A stretch of 64,000 nucleotides of DNA from Betaproteobacteria bacterium (GTDB lineage: Bacteria > Pseudomonadota > Gammaproteobacteria > Burkholderiales > UBA6910), in NCBI GenBank assembly GCA_016183615.1, contig JACPEG010000021.1, positions 95,271-159,270 of the forward strand. The letters are read 5' to 3'. A program made the translations under genes and the position numbers. Each line of letters starts with the position of its first letter. Positions within the stretch are counted from its first letter, which is position 1. Under the pieces are notes generated by a model. The model saw only the letters and a program-made list of their open reading frames with translations. It was not told the DNA's origin and did no database searches. This document shows, piece by piece, positions 40,124 to 48,418 of this stretch.

Positions 40124-41425
40124 ATGGCCGCTCAATCCGAAATCCGGAACCTGATCGCCGACCTCGCCGCCGAGCTGCAACAACTAACCATCCTGTGGCA
40201 GATGGCGGTCCTTGCGGCATGCCTGCTCATCGCATGGCAGTTTGCGCGCCTGTCCAGGGCGCGCATGGCCGGCAAGATCACGCCCGAGGGCACGCTCAGA
40301 ATCGGCTATGGCAGCATGCAGCGGCTGACCTTCCCCGTTTCGGCGTTGGTGCTGGTCGTGATTGCGCGCTGGGGTCTGGGCTATTTCCAACCGGTGAAGC
40401 TGCTGGACGTGGCGATCCCCCTGCTGTTCTCGCTGGCCCTGATCCGCGTCGCCGTGTACATGCTGCGGGCGGTGATCGGGACGGGCATCATGCTGAAGGT
40501 GTGGGAACGCGCCATTGCCTGGACCATCTGGACCGGCGTCGCCCTCTATATCACGGGGCTGCTGCCGGAACTGCTCGGCCTGCTCGACGATTTCAGCTTT
40601 CCCCTGGGCAGGCAGCGCATCTCGGTCCTGCTGATCCTGCAGGGGATTCTGTCGGTGGCGGTCACCATGCTGCTCGCCCTGTGGCTGGGCCGCACGCTGG
40701 AGCAGCGGCTGCTGCGCATCGCGCCCATGGACATGAGCCTGCGAGTGGTGCTCGCCAAGCTGGTGCGGGCGACGCTGATCGTGGTAGGCGTGATGGTGGC
40801 TCTCGCCGCCGTCGGCATCGATGTTACGGTGCTCTCGGTGTTCGGCGGCGCGCTGGGTGTGGGCCTCGGCTTCGGACTGCAGAAGATCGCCTCGAGCTAT
40901 GTCTCCGGCTTCATCATCCTGCTCGACCGCTCGATCCGCATCGGCGACATGGTGACGGTGGACAACCGCATGGGGCGCGTCACCCAGCTCACCACCCGCT
41001 ACATCGTGGTCAGGGGCCTGGACGGAACCGAAGCTATCATCCCCAACGACACGCTGATCACCTCCACCGTGCTCAACCATTCCTATTCCGACCGGGACAA
41101 CCGGCTCGCGGTCGCGGTGCAGGTGAGTTACGCCACCGACCTGGAGCTGGCGATGAAAATTCTTGCCGACGTGGCGCTGGCGCATCCGCGCGTCCTGAGG
41201 GACCCGGAGCCCAAGGCATTCGCCAGAGAGTTTGCGGACAGCGGCATCAATCTGGAACTGGGCGTCTGGATCCGGGACCCGGAGGAAGGCCAGCTCAATC
41301 TGAAGTCCGACCTCAACCTCGAAATCTGGCGTAAATTCAAGCAGCATGGCATCGAAATACCCTTCCCGCAGAGGGAAGTACGCCTGATCGGCGGAGCCCC
41401 GCAGCCGGGCCCGGCGAGTCGTTAA
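40124..41425 (+). CDS. MscS-family mechanosensitive channel
   Basis: The 433-residue membrane protein has four or five N-terminal membrane segments and a pore-lining helix with FGGALGVGLGFGLQK. The beta domain with DRSIRIGDMVTVDNRMG follows, then the C-terminal vestibule region. The pore and beta-domain patterns are diagnostic of MscS. Extra N-terminal segments make it longer than E. coli MscS (286), closer to MscM-like or YbdG-type channels. Such channels release solutes on osmotic downshock. Confidence 0.9.
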   Translation: MAAQSEIRNLIADLAAELQQLTILWQMAVLAACLLIAWQFARLSRARMAGKITPEGTLRIGYGSMQRLTFPVSALVLVVIARWGLGYFQPVKLLDVAIPLLFSLALIRVAVYMLRAVIGTGIMLKVWERAIAWTIWTGVALYITGLLPELLGLLDDFSFPLGRQRISVLLILQGILSVAVTMLLALWLGRTLEQRLLRIAPMDMSLRVVLAKLVRATLIVVGVMVALAAVGIDVTVLSVFGGALGVGLGFGLQKIASSYVSGFIILLDRSIRIGDMVTVDNRMGRVTQLTTRYIVVRGLDGTEAIIPNDTLITSTVLNHSYSDRDNRLAVAVQVSYATDLELAMKILADVALAHPRVLRDPEPKAFAREFADSGINLELGVWIRDPEEGQLNLKSDLNLEIWRKFKQHGIEIPFPQREVRLIGGAPQPGPASR

Positions 41426-41540
41426 CAGGGTCTTTGCCCCTGCTGCGACGCCTTGACTGGGTCTACCCCTTCGGTAGAATCCACAGCTCAAGTCGCCCGC
41501 TCCCTGGGCCTCCCTGCCAAGAACCACAAGGAACCCTCCA

Positions 41541-42710
41541 ATGTACAGCGGCTTACTGGAACTGCCCTGGTGGGGATACGTCGTCGTCACCCTCGTCCTC
41601 ACCCATATCACCATCGCCTCCGTCACCATCTTCCTGCACCGCCACCAGGCCCACCGGGCCCTCGACCTGCACCCGGTGGTCAGCCACTTCTTCCGCTTCT
41701 GGCTCTGGCTCACCACGGGCATGGTGACCAAGGAGTGGGCCGCAATTCATCGCAAGCATCATGCGCGCTGCGAAACCGCGCAAGACCCCCACAGCCCCCA
41801 GATCATGGGGCTGAGGAAAGTCCTGCTGGAGGGCACCGAGCTCTACCGCAGGGAAGCCGCCAACGCCGAAACCCTGGAAAACTTCGGGCGCGGCACGCCG
41901 GAGGACTGGCTGGAGCGCAACCTCTACGCCCGTTACAGCGTCGTCGGGATCGGCATCATGCTGGCGGCAAACGTGATCCTGTTCGGCCCCATCGGCATCA
42001 CCATATGGGCAGTTCAGATGCTGTGGATTCCGTTATTCGCGGCCGGCGTGATCAACGGCCTGGGCCATTACTGGGGCTACCGCAATTTCCCGGTGGAGGA
42101 CGCCAGCACCAACATCATGCCGTGGGGCGTCCTCATCGGCGGCGAGGAACTGCACAACAACCACCACGCCTACGGATCGTCGGCGCGGCTTTCCTGCAAG
42201 TGGTACGAGTTCGACATCGGCTGGGCGTACATCCGGTCCCTGGAAACCTTCGGTCTTGCGCAGGTGAAAAAGCTGGCCCCGCGGCTCCGGGTAGGGCCGG
42301 CCAAGCCGGAATGCGATGCCGATACGCTGCAGGCCGTGATCACCCACCGCTACGCCGTGCTGGCCCGGTACGCCAAGTCGCTCAAGCGCACCTGGCGCCA
42401 GGAGATCCGGGCGCTGGGCGTCAAGGCCGATGCCAGCCGCGCCGAGCTGAAGCGGATCCGGCGCTGGCTCAACGTCGAAATCGAGTCCCTGTCGCGCGCC
42501 GAGCGGCTGCGGTTCGAGGCAGCGCTCAATGCGAGCCGGGTGCTGCAGACGGTGTATTCCATGCGCCGGGAGCTGATGGCCGTGTGGGCCCGGTCCAGCG
42601 CTTCCAAGGAGCAGTTGGTGAGGCAACTGGAGGACTGGTGCCGGCGCGCGGAAGCCAGCGGCATCGTACCGCTGGTGGAGTTCTCGCAACGCCTGCGCCG
42701 CTACGCCTGA
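41541..42710 (+). CDS. desA: Fatty acid delta-9 desaturase, DesA type
   Basis: The 389-residue membrane enzyme has the three histidine boxes of the di-iron desaturases: HRHQAH (near 33), HRKHH (near 70) and HNNHH (near 204). A C-terminal helical extension of about 140 residues matches Pseudomonas aeruginosa DesA, which desaturates acyl chains of phospholipids with oxygen. Shared details include ATNIMPWG-like and GGEELHNNHH segments. This would let membrane fluidity respond to temperature when oxygen is present. It is a single gene followed by a strong terminator. Confidence 0.88.
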   Translation: MYSGLLELPWWGYVVVTLVLTHITIASVTIFLHRHQAHRALDLHPVVSHFFRFWLWLTTGMVTKEWAAIHRKHHARCETAQDPHSPQIMGLRKVLLEGTELYRREAANAETLENFGRGTPEDWLERNLYARYSVVGIGIMLAANVILFGPIGITIWAVQMLWIPLFAAGVINGLGHYWGYRNFPVEDASTNIMPWGVLIGGEELHNNHHAYGSSARLSCKWYEFDIGWAYIRSLETFGLAQVKKLAPRLRVGPAKPECDADTLQAVITHRYAVLARYAKSLKRTWRQEIRALGVKADASRAELKRIRRWLNVEIESLSRAERLRFEAALNASRVLQTVYSMRRELMAVWARSSASKEQLVRQLEDWCRRAEASGIVPLVEFSQRLRRYA

Positions 42711-42759
42711 GGTTCCCGGGCACAGTGGCGCCATCCCCTTGCCACGGGGATTGGGCCAA

Positions 42760-42785
42760 AAAAACCCGCCGGTTGGCGGGTTTTT
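42760..42785. terminator. Bidirectional Rho-independent terminator
   Basis: Perfect arms AAAAACCCGCC (42760-42770) and GGCGGGTTTTT (42775-42785) enclose a GGTT loop. It has T tracts in both directions, between the convergent desA and rpmB-rpmG genes. Confidence 0.9.
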
Positions 42786-42862
42786 CATTGGGGTCCCTTG
42801 CAGGGCCCCGGAATCGGATCCTTCGCTGACGCTCAGGATCAAACGACCGCGTCGGGTCGCGG

Positions 42863-43018
42863 TTATTTGAGCTTGGTTTCCTTGTACTTGACGTGCTTGC
42901 GGGCCTTGGGATCGTACTTGATGATCTCCATCTTCTCCGCCATGGTCTTCTTGTTCTTGGTGGTGGTGTAGAAGTGGCCGGTGCCCGCCGTGGATTCCAG
43001 TTTGATCTTCTCGCGCAT
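42863..43018 (-). CDS. rpmG: 50S ribosomal protein L33
   Basis: A 51-residue basic protein, [20 protein letters not shown] and onward, ending in [11 protein letters not shown], clearly L33. No zinc-binding cysteines are present, so it is the zinc-independent C-minus form. An AAGGAGG ribosome binding site precedes the ATG at 43018. It follows rpmB by 11 bases, the conserved rpmB-rpmG pair of the 50S subunit. Confidence 0.96.
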   Translation of the reverse strand: MREKIKLESTAGTGHFYTTTKNKKTMAEKMEIIKYDPKARKHVKYKETKLK

Positions 43019-43029
43019 CTCGGGCCTCC

Positions 43030-43266
43030 TTAAATTTTCTCGCCGCGGGCGCGCATCTCGGCCAGCACCACGTCAATGCCCTTCTTGTCGATGGTGCGCA
43101 GACCGGCATTGGTCACGCGCAGGCTGACCCAGCGCTTCTCGCTTTCCACCCAGATCCGGCGGTACTGCAGGTTGGGGAGGAAACGGCGCTTGGTCTTGTT
43201 GTTGGCGTGGGAAACGTGGTTCCCGGTCATGGGCTTCTTGCCCGTGACGTCGCATACTCGTGCCAT
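43030..43266 (-). CDS. rpmB: 50S ribosomal protein L28
   Basis: The 78-residue product starts [20 protein letters not shown], the L28 signature, and has the family length. I chose the ATG at 43266 for that start. It is the first gene of the rpmB-rpmG unit, and radC lies upstream on the same strand 63 bases away, the radC-rpmB-rpmG order of E. coli. Confidence 0.97.
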   Translation of the reverse strand: MARVCDVTGKKPMTGNHVSHANNKTKRRFLPNLQYRRIWVESEKRWVSLRVTNAGLRTIDKKGIDVVLAEMRARGEKI

Positions 43267-43329
43267 GGTGGACTCCGAACTTCGAAAGGGGCGCATTGTA
43301 GCCTACTTTTGCCAGCCTGCTCAAGGGGT

Positions 43330-44004
43330 TTAGAGCAGGCCCCGCTCTGCAAAGGAAACCGTTCCGCTGCCCGCCACGATGAAATGGTCCAGGACTTTCA
43401 CGTCCACCAGGGCCAGGGCCTGCTTCAGGGCCTGGGTCAGAGCCTCGTCGGCTCGGCTGGGCTCGGCCAGCCCCGATGGGTGGTTGTGGGCGAAAATCAC
43501 CGCTCCGGCATTGTGATACAGAGCCCGCTTCACCACTTCTCTGGGATACACACTGGTCTGGCTGAGGGTGCCCCGGAACAATTCCTCCGCCTCGATCACC
43601 CGGTTCTGGGCATCCAGAAACAGGGCCAGGAACACTTCGTACTCCCTGCCCTGGAGCGCGAGGCGGAGGTATTCCCGCACCGCGGCGGGCGATCGCAGGG
43701 CGTCGTTGGTCCGCATCTCCTCCGCCAGTGCCCGCCGGGCCATTTCTGCCACCGCCTGCAGCTGGGCGTACTTCGCGGGCCCCATTCCCTTCACTTCGCG
43801 GAATTCGCGAAGCCGGGAGGCAAACACCCCGGAGAGGCTGCCGAAGTGCCGGAGCAATTCCCGCGCGAGATCGACGGCAGTGGCGCCTTCGACCCCGGTG
43901 CGCAGAAAAATGGCCAGCAGTTCCGCGTCGGAGAGGCTGGCGGGCCCCCGCTCCATGAGGCGCTCGCGGGGACGTTCGCTGGCGGGCCAATCGGTGATTG
44001 CCAT
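43330..44004 (-). CDS. radC: RadC family JAB-domain protein
   Basis: The 224-residue product has an N-terminal helix-hairpin-helix region ([18 protein letters not shown]) and a C-terminal JAB/MPN+ domain. The metal-binding JAMM motif is [14 protein letters not shown]. RadC was once linked to DNA repair, but that role is doubtful; the fold suggests a metallopeptidase or nuclease-like activity. It stands upstream of rpmB. Its promoter region, shared divergently with coaBC, is filled by a 7-base repeat array. Confidence 0.93.
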   Translation of the reverse strand: MAITDWPASERPRERLMERGPASLSDAELLAIFLRTGVEGATAVDLARELLRHFGSLSGVFASRLREFREVKGMGPAKYAQLQAVAEMARRALAEEMRTNDALRSPAAVREYLRLALQGREYEVFLALFLDAQNRVIEAEELFRGTLSQTSVYPREVVKRALYHNAGAVIFAHNHPSGLAEPSRADEALTQALKQALALVDVKVLDHFIVAGSGTVSFAERGLL

Positions 44005-44024
44005 AGGTGGTGATCACAAAAAGC

Positions 44025-44117
44025 GTAAACGGTAAACAGTAAACGGTAACCCCCGTCTCGGCTTTGAGTGACGCCCCGTGCGCGGTTTACCGTTTACTGT
44101 TTACTGTTTACCGTTTA
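44025..44117. repeat. Inverted pair of 7-base tandem arrays, locus E
   Basis: The left arm (44025-44052) is four units, GTAAACG, GTAAACA, GTAAACG, GTAACCC. A 30-base spacer follows. The right arm (44083-44117) is five units near CTGTTTA or CCGTTTA. It occupies most of the 157 bases between the divergent radC and coaBC starts, so here the element lies in a promoter region rather than at gene ends. Confidence 0.8.
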
Positions 44118-44161
44118 CCAGATTAAACTCTGCCGCATCCTTTAACGCGTTGGCATCCTTC

Positions 44162-45379
44162 ATGGCTGACATCCAAAAGCGCCGCATCGTGCTGGGCCTC
44201 ACCGGCGGCATCGCCGCCTACAAGGCGGCGGAACTGACGCGCCTGCTGGTGCAGGACGCCTGGGAGGTGCAGGTGGTGATGACCCAGGCCGCGGGCCAGT
44301 TCATCACCCCCGCCACCCTGCAGGCGCTCTCCGGCAGGATGGTATACACCGACCTGTGGGATGCGCGCATCGCCAACAACATGGCGCACATCGACCTCTC
44401 CCGCGGCGCCGAGGCCATCGTGGTGGCGCCGGCCAGCGCGGACTTCATGGCCAAGGTGGCCAACGGGCTGGCCGACGACTTGCTCTCCACGCTGTGCCTG
44501 GCCCGGGAATGTCCGCTGCTCATGGCCCCCGCCATGAACCGCCAGATGTGGGAAAACCCCGCCACGCAGCGCAACGTCGCAACTCTGGCGCGCGACGGTG
44601 TCGCCATCCTGGGACCGGCCAGTGGCGACCAGGCCTGCGGCGAGGTCGGCATGGGGCGCATGCTGGAGGCGGAGGAGCTTTACGACGCCATCGACATGCA
44701 CTTCCAGCCCAAGGTGCTGGCAGGGAAAAGGGTGCTGGTCACCGCAGGCCCCACCTTCGAGCCCATCGACACGGTGCGCGGCATTACCAACCTGAGTTCC
44801 GGCAAGATGGGCTACAGCGTCGCTCGCGCTGCGCTGGAGGCCGGGGCCGAGGTCACGCTGATCTCGGGCCCCGTGAGCCTGCATCCCCCGCTCGGCGCCA
44901 CGGTGGTGCACGCCCTGACCGCCCGCGATATGTTCGAGTCGGTGAAGCGGGCGCTCCCCGGAACCGACGTCTTCGTCAGCGTCGCCGCTGTAGCCGACTA
45001 CCATCCGGTCCTGGTGAGCGCCCGCAAGATCAAGAAGTCCGAGCGCAACCTGACTGTGGAGCTGGCGCCCAATCCCGACATCCTGGCCTACGTGGCTGCC
45101 CTGCCGAGGCCGCCGTTCTGCGTCGGCTTTGCCGCCGAGAGCGAGAATCTGGAAACCTATGCCGACGCCAAGCGGCGCAAGAAGAAGGTGCCGCTGATCG
45201 CCGCCAACCTGGCCCAGAGCGCCATCGGCGCCGACGAGAACGAGCTGATCCTGCTGGACGACTCCGGCCGTCATCGGCTGCCAAAGGGACCCAAGCTGGC
45301 GGTGGCCCGCCAGCTCATTCACCACGTGGCGAAGCTTTGTACCGCCCCCGCCCGCGGAGGCAAGGGCAGGCGGCGATGA
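44162..45379 (+). CDS. coaBC: Bifunctional phosphopantothenoylcysteine synthetase/decarboxylase
   Basis: CoaBC performs two steps from phosphopantothenate to phosphopantetheine in CoA synthesis. The 405-residue product has the FMN-dependent CoaC half first ([11 protein letters not shown], the catalytic histidine in NNMAHIDLS, and PAMNRQMW). The CoaB half follows, with [11 protein letters not shown] and the [11 protein letters not shown] segment. The ATG at 44162 gives the standard start. It overlaps dut by four bases (ATGA), the coaBC-dut pair seen across proteobacteria. It uses the pantothenate made by the pan genes at 23-25 kb. Confidence 0.96.
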   Translation: MADIQKRRIVLGLTGGIAAYKAAELTRLLVQDAWEVQVVMTQAAGQFITPATLQALSGRMVYTDLWDARIANNMAHIDLSRGAEAIVVAPASADFMAKVANGLADDLLSTLCLARECPLLMAPAMNRQMWENPATQRNVATLARDGVAILGPASGDQACGEVGMGRMLEAEELYDAIDMHFQPKVLAGKRVLVTAGPTFEPIDTVRGITNLSSGKMGYSVARAALEAGAEVTLISGPVSLHPPLGATVVHALTARDMFESVKRALPGTDVFVSVAAVADYHPVLVSARKIKKSERNLTVELAPNPDILAYVAALPRPPFCVGFAAESENLETYADAKRRKKKVPLIAANLAQSAIGADENELILLDDSGRHRLPKGPKLAVARQLIHHVAKLCTAPARGGKGRRR

Positions 45380-45825
45380 CGCCGATCGACGTCAAGATCC
45401 TGGACCCTCGCCTGAGAGAGCACCTGCCGGCCTACGCCACAGCGGGCTCCGCGGGGCTGGACCTGCGGGCCTGCATCGAGCACGTGCTCACCATCCGGCC
45501 CGGCGAGGCGGACCTCATTCCCACGGGAATCGCCATTCACCTCGCCGACCCCGGGCTCGCCGCCATGATCCTGCCGCGCTCGGGACTCGGGCACAAGCAC
45601 GGCATCGTCCTCGGCAATCTCGTAGGGCTGATCGATTCCGACTACCAGGGCCAGATCTTCGTGTCTTGCTGGAACCGCGGCCGCACGCCCTTTCTCCTGA
45701 ATCCCCTGGAGCGCATCGCCCAGCTGGTGGTGGTGCCGGTGGTACAGGTGAAATTCAACGTGGTGCACGATTTTGAGGAAAGCCATCGCGGCGCAGGGGG
45801 CTTCGGCAGCACGGGAAAGCACTGA
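45376..45825 (+). CDS. dut: dUTP diphosphatase
   Basis: Dut removes dUTP, keeping uracil out of DNA and supplying dUMP for thymidylate. The 149-residue product has all five motifs of the trimeric enzyme: AGLDLRA-like motif 1, [10 protein letters not shown] (2), GLIDSDYQG (3), ERIAQLVV (4) and [10 protein letters not shown] (5). The ATG overlaps the coaBC stop. Confidence 0.97.
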   Translation: MTPIDVKILDPRLREHLPAYATAGSAGLDLRACIEHVLTIRPGEADLIPTGIAIHLADPGLAAMILPRSGLGHKHGIVLGNLVGLIDSDYQGQIFVSCWNRGRTPFLLNPLERIAQLVVVPVVQVKFNVVHDFEESHRGAGGFGSTGKH

Positions 45826-45831
45826 AGGCCC

Positions 45832-46215
45832 TTGGACCAATCCGCCATCATCCTCTTCGCCCACGGCGCCCGGGATCCCCAGTGGGCCGAGCCGTTCCGC
45901 AGGATGCGCGAGCGCGTTGCGGCGCGGCTGCCCGAGATACCGGTGGAGCTCGCATTCCTTGAGCTGATGGAGCCCGATCTGGACGAAGCCCTTCGCCGGG
46001 TGGTGGTGGCCGGCGCCCGGCGCGTGAGCATCATTCCCCTGTTCATGGCCCAGGGCGGCCACCTCAAGCAGGATCTCCCCCGCAAGCTGGAGCGCCTGCG
46101 GGAGCGTCACCCGCAGGTCCATGTTGCGGTTTCCCCCGCCATCGGCGACGTTGCTGAAATCCTGGACGCGATCTCGATCTGGGTGGTGGCGGAGCACCGG
46201 GCTCTCAACCCTTAA
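45832..46215 (+). CDS. cbiX: CbiX-type sirohydrochlorin chelatase
   Basis: This 127-residue short CbiX protein inserts a divalent metal into sirohydrochlorin on the way to sirohaem or cobalamin. The two metal-site histidines are in LFAHGARDP (near 10) and AQGGHLKQDLP (near 75). Length matches the single-domain CbiX-S type, which acts as a homodimer. Whether it loads iron or cobalt cannot be told. The start appears to be TTG at 45832, six bases after the dut stop, so it is probably translated with coaBC-dut. Confidence 0.85.
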   Translation: MDQSAIILFAHGARDPQWAEPFRRMRERVAARLPEIPVELAFLELMEPDLDEALRRVVVAGARRVSIIPLFMAQGGHLKQDLPRKLERLRERHPQVHVAVSPAIGDVAEILDAISIWVVAEHRALNP

Positions 46216-46259
46216 CAACCTGTTCCTCCCTGCTTTTGCCTCTCCCGGCTGTTTCCGCC

Positions 46260-46315
46260 TTGTGGCGGCAGACCGAACGGTCTAGAGTAAACCATTATCC
46301 GACTAAATTAGTCGG
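46260..46315 (+). promoter_or_regulatory. Promoter with TetR-type palindrome and IscR type 1-like box
   Basis: A possible sigma-70 promoter is TTGTGG (46260-46265), 17 bases, TAGAGT (46283-46288). The palindrome AGACCGAACGGTCT (46270-46283) sits in its spacer and resembles NemR-class TetR operators. Just downstream CCGACTAAATTAGTCGG (46299-46315) fits the core of the E. coli type 1 IscR consensus (YYGACTRWWWYAGTCRR) at every position. Both would block RNA polymerase here. The next gene begins at 46364. Flanking bases of the IscR box match only partly. Confidence 0.55.
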
Positions 46316-46363
46316 GATTAGCCCCGGGAAGGGGCTGCGGAAAAACGATGGTGGAGGATAACG

Positions 46364-46828
46364 ATGAACCGCAGCAGCCCGACCGGCACGGCTTTGACGG
46401 ACCGCCTGCGCGCCGGGCTATATCGCCTGGGTGCGGGTTTGGTGCTGGCTGTCCTCGGCGCCTTGGCGCTGGGGATGACCTTGGCCTGGGCCGAGGTGCC
46501 GCTGCCGGTCGCCCCCATCTGGCATTGCTGGCTGAGGGACGGCCCCGTCTACAATGTGGTGTGCATGCCCGGCACGCTTCCCGATGCGCCGGGCGCCCCT
46601 GCGGGAGAATCCGGATCGCAGGGCGTTGCGGCCGCCCAGACCGCCGATTGGGCGTTCGCGAAGACCCGCCTCATGCGGGCCAACCCCGAGGACTTCGGCC
46701 CCACGGTCTGGGTCATCCCTATCTACACGCTGCCCTATGACCAGGATGCCGTCGTGCAACTGCTGCGCATCGTCCTGTGCCCGGGCAACCGCGACTGCCG
46801 CATCGCCTATCTGGGCGAAATATCCTGA
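46364..46828 (+). CDS. Exported or anchored Cys-containing protein of unknown function
   Basis: The 154-residue product has one N-terminal hydrophobic segment (about 20-43), either a signal peptide or an anchor. The rest would be periplasmic. It has four cysteines, in pairs: WHCWLRDG with VVCMPG (near 55 and 68), and VLCPGNRDC (near 139-145). I do not recognise the family. Its promoter has an IscR-type box, so it may respond to iron-sulfur status. A clear ribosome binding site, GGAGG, precedes the ATG. REP-like repeats follow it. Confidence 0.65.
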   Translation: MNRSSPTGTALTDRLRAGLYRLGAGLVLAVLGALALGMTLAWAEVPLPVAPIWHCWLRDGPVYNVVCMPGTLPDAPGAPAGESGSQGVAAAQTADWAFAKTRLMRANPEDFGPTVWVIPIYTLPYDQDAVVQLLRIVLCPGNRDCRIAYLGEIS

Positions 46829-46834
46829 CCCCCC

Positions 46835-46925
46835 GTTGGAGCGAATTCATTCGCCACCTCCGCCCCGGATGTCGGGGATAAATCCCCTCCTACACCCCCG
46901 GTAGGAGCGAATTCATTCGCGACCT
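46835..46925. repeat. REP-like palindromic elements
   Basis: GGAGCGAATTCATTCGC occurs twice in the same direction (near 46838-46854 and 46904-46920). A related inverted unit, GGGGATAAATCCCC, stands between at about 46874-46887, flanked by TCCTAC/GTAGGA ends. The same sequence family recurs at 62274-62340. The form resembles REP/BIME elements of pseudomonads. No RAYT transposase is in the window. Confidence 0.75.
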
Positions 46926-47006
46926 GCCGGGCCAAGCGTTGAAAGGTCGCGGCTGACGCTGCTCCTGCTTGAGTCAACGCCCCTCCTCTCCTACACTGCG
47001 GGTCCC

Positions 47007-47471
47007 ATGGACCTCCGAAATCGCGCATCCCGATGGCCGGCTTTGCTGCTCGCGCTCGGCATCGCTCTCGCCGCAATGCGCGTGGCGCTGGCGCAATCCC
47101 CGACCATTCCCCTGCGCATCAACGGCCATGAGGTGCAGGCGGAAGTGGCACACACGCCGGAGAGCCGCAGCCTGGGGCTCATGTACCGCAAAGCGCTTCC
47201 CGAGAATCGGGGCATGCTGTTCGTCTACCGGGAGCCCGGCTACCACGCCATGTGGATGGTCAACACCGTGATTCCCCTGAGCGTCGCCTTTCTCGACCAA
47301 CGGGGTGTGATACTCAACATCCGCGACATGAAGCCCTTGTCCGAGGATGCCCACACCGCGGCCGATCTCGCCGGGTACGCGCTGGAAATGAACGCCGGGT
47401 GGTTCCGGATCCGGGGCATCGGCCCCGGCACCAGGATTGAAGGTCTCGCCGCCGCCCCCGAGGGGCAATAA
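47007..47471 (+). CDS. Exported DUF192 protein
   Basis: The 154-residue product has a signal peptide (about 1-29) followed by a DUF192 domain. Its marks are AEVAHTPESRSLGLMYRKALPE-like, GMLFVY, MWMVNTVIPLSVAFLD and the C-terminal AGWFRIRGI. The fold is known and is close to a small beta barrel, but no function is established. It is a single gene after REP-like repeats, with a GC hairpin after its stop. Confidence 0.82.
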   Translation: MDLRNRASRWPALLLALGIALAAMRVALAQSPTIPLRINGHEVQAEVAHTPESRSLGLMYRKALPENRGMLFVYREPGYHAMWMVNTVIPLSVAFLDQRGVILNIRDMKPLSEDAHTAADLAGYALEMNAGWFRIRGIGPGTRIEGLAAAPEGQ

Positions 47472-47503
47472 AAAAAGCGCACGGCTGTCGCCGCGCGCCT
47501 TTC
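47471..47503 (+). terminator. Possible terminator after the DUF192 gene
   Basis: An A run precedes a stem GCGC-A-CGGC (47477-47485) with GCCG-C-GCGC (47490-47498), with one mismatch and a TGTC loop. Only a short T run follows. It lies just past the stop. Confidence 0.45.
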
Positions 47504-47563
47504 TCGAACGCCCGATCGGCCAGGCCCCTGGTCAAAGGGGGGGCCGCGAAGGAGCGGGGGATT

Positions 47564-48064
47564 TCAGGCGAAGAACGCGGTTCTGAACACCCCGCCGCTC
47601 GCCGCCATGAAGAACAGCATGGGGATGGAAAGCATGGTGTTGCTGCGGGAAGCCAGGAAGGCCACCCGGCGCGCTCTCGCCTTTTCCTCGTCGCTGGCCT
47701 GCACCAGGCCCAGGATCTTCTTCTGATTGGGCCAAATCAGCACCCACACATTGAACAGCATGATGGTGCCGAGCCAGGCGCCCGCGCCGATGGGATAGTA
47801 GGCGGAGTTGAGGAAAAAGAACGCCTCGTGGAAGTGCTTCCCGAGAATGGTGGCCCCGGCGAGCCAGGTCACCACCGCCGCCCAGCGGAAGTACAGCAGC
47901 GCCCGGGGCGCCACGTGCTTGGAAATGCCCGCCGCGGTGCCGTCGGCGCCCGCCGCCTTCATGGCGTCCACCTGCACGAAGTTGAAGTAATAGAGCAGGC
48001 CGATCCACAGGACCCCGGCCATGATGTGGAGCCAGCGCCCCAGACCCAGTTGGACGAAATCCAT
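47564..48064 (-). CDS. PuuD-like urate hydroxylase-type membrane protein
   Basis: The 166-residue protein has four membrane segments. It resembles the membrane domain of PuuD: RWLHIMAGVLWIGLLYYFNFVQ near the start, HVAPRALLYFRWAAVVTWLAGA, and VWVLIWPNQKKILGLV. True PuuD has a C-terminal cytochrome c domain, which is absent here. No purine-catabolism genes are nearby, so urate is not a safe substrate. Conserved histidines could hold haem. I chose the ATG at 48064. A 33-codon ORF ends three bases before it, suggesting coupled translation. Confidence 0.72.
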   Translation of the reverse strand: MDFVQLGLGRWLHIMAGVLWIGLLYYFNFVQVDAMKAAGADGTAAGISKHVAPRALLYFRWAAVVTWLAGATILGKHFHEAFFFLNSAYYPIGAGAWLGTIMLFNVWVLIWPNQKKILGLVQASDEEKARARRVAFLASRSNTMLSIPMLFFMAASGGVFRTAFFA

Positions 48065-48066
48065 GA

Positions 48067-48168
48067 TCAGCCTCCCACCATGAAGAATTTGACAATGCTG
48101 TAGAGAATCAGCGTGAGGACCAGTCCCGATATGACCGTGCCCCACAGCGAATCGAGGGGATTTTTCAT
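48067..48168 (-). CDS. 33-residue single-pass membrane protein upstream of the PuuD-like gene
   Basis: This small ORF encodes MKNPLDSLWGTVISGLVLTL and 13 further residues, ILYSIVKFFMVGG. Residues 11-30 form one membrane segment. An AAGGAG ribosome binding site stands at good spacing before the ATG at 48168. Its stop is two bases from the start of the PuuD-like gene. A promoter and repeats lie upstream. Small proteins of this form often act as subunits of membrane complexes, such as CcoQ in cbb3 oxidase. The partner would be the PuuD-like protein. It is an inference that it is expressed. Confidence 0.6.
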   Translation of the reverse strand: MKNPLDSLWGTVISGLVLTLILYSIVKFFMVGG

Positions 48169-48316
48169 GAGGTTCTCCTTGTGGCTTATGGTTGGAATGA
48201 GGAGGATAAAGCCAGTGCGCGCGGATCGGTCCCGGGATTCTGCGACCCGGTCTGCCGGCCCGGGCTAGACTCAGCCCTGACGCCCACCACTACGACAAAT
48301 GCGTGTAGTGGCCTGT

Positions 48317-48345
48317 AGTGTATACAGTTTTGCCGGGACCGGCAA
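48317..48345 (-). promoter_or_regulatory. Promoter of the small ORF and PuuD-like gene, with operator-like repeats
   Basis: On the minus strand TTGCCG (48345-48340), 17 bases, TACACT (48322-48317) is a good sigma-70 promoter. Just downstream, over the expected start, CACTACA repeats with a period of ten bases (48319-48303), and a third inverted copy lies at 48287-48293. That is an operator-like pattern spaced by one helical turn. The leader would be about 140 bases. Confidence 0.5.
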
Positions 48346-48418
48346 TGCCTGAGTAATTTCCTCATGTATTGAGGCGGACCGTGGATGGGGCGGGCCAGGG
48401 CAAAATCGGAATGGGGAG

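Noticed and set aside
44025..44117. Tandem 7-base units as a CRISPR or short CRISPR remnant
   Set aside because: Units are only seven bases, adjoin without spacers, and face each other in inverted pairs; no cas genes are present.
48313..48327. CTGTAGTGTATACAG as a LexA box near the ybiB and small-ORF genes
   Set aside because: The gap between CTGT and ACAG is seven bases rather than eight, and it overlaps the -10 element of the promoter reading away from ybiB.
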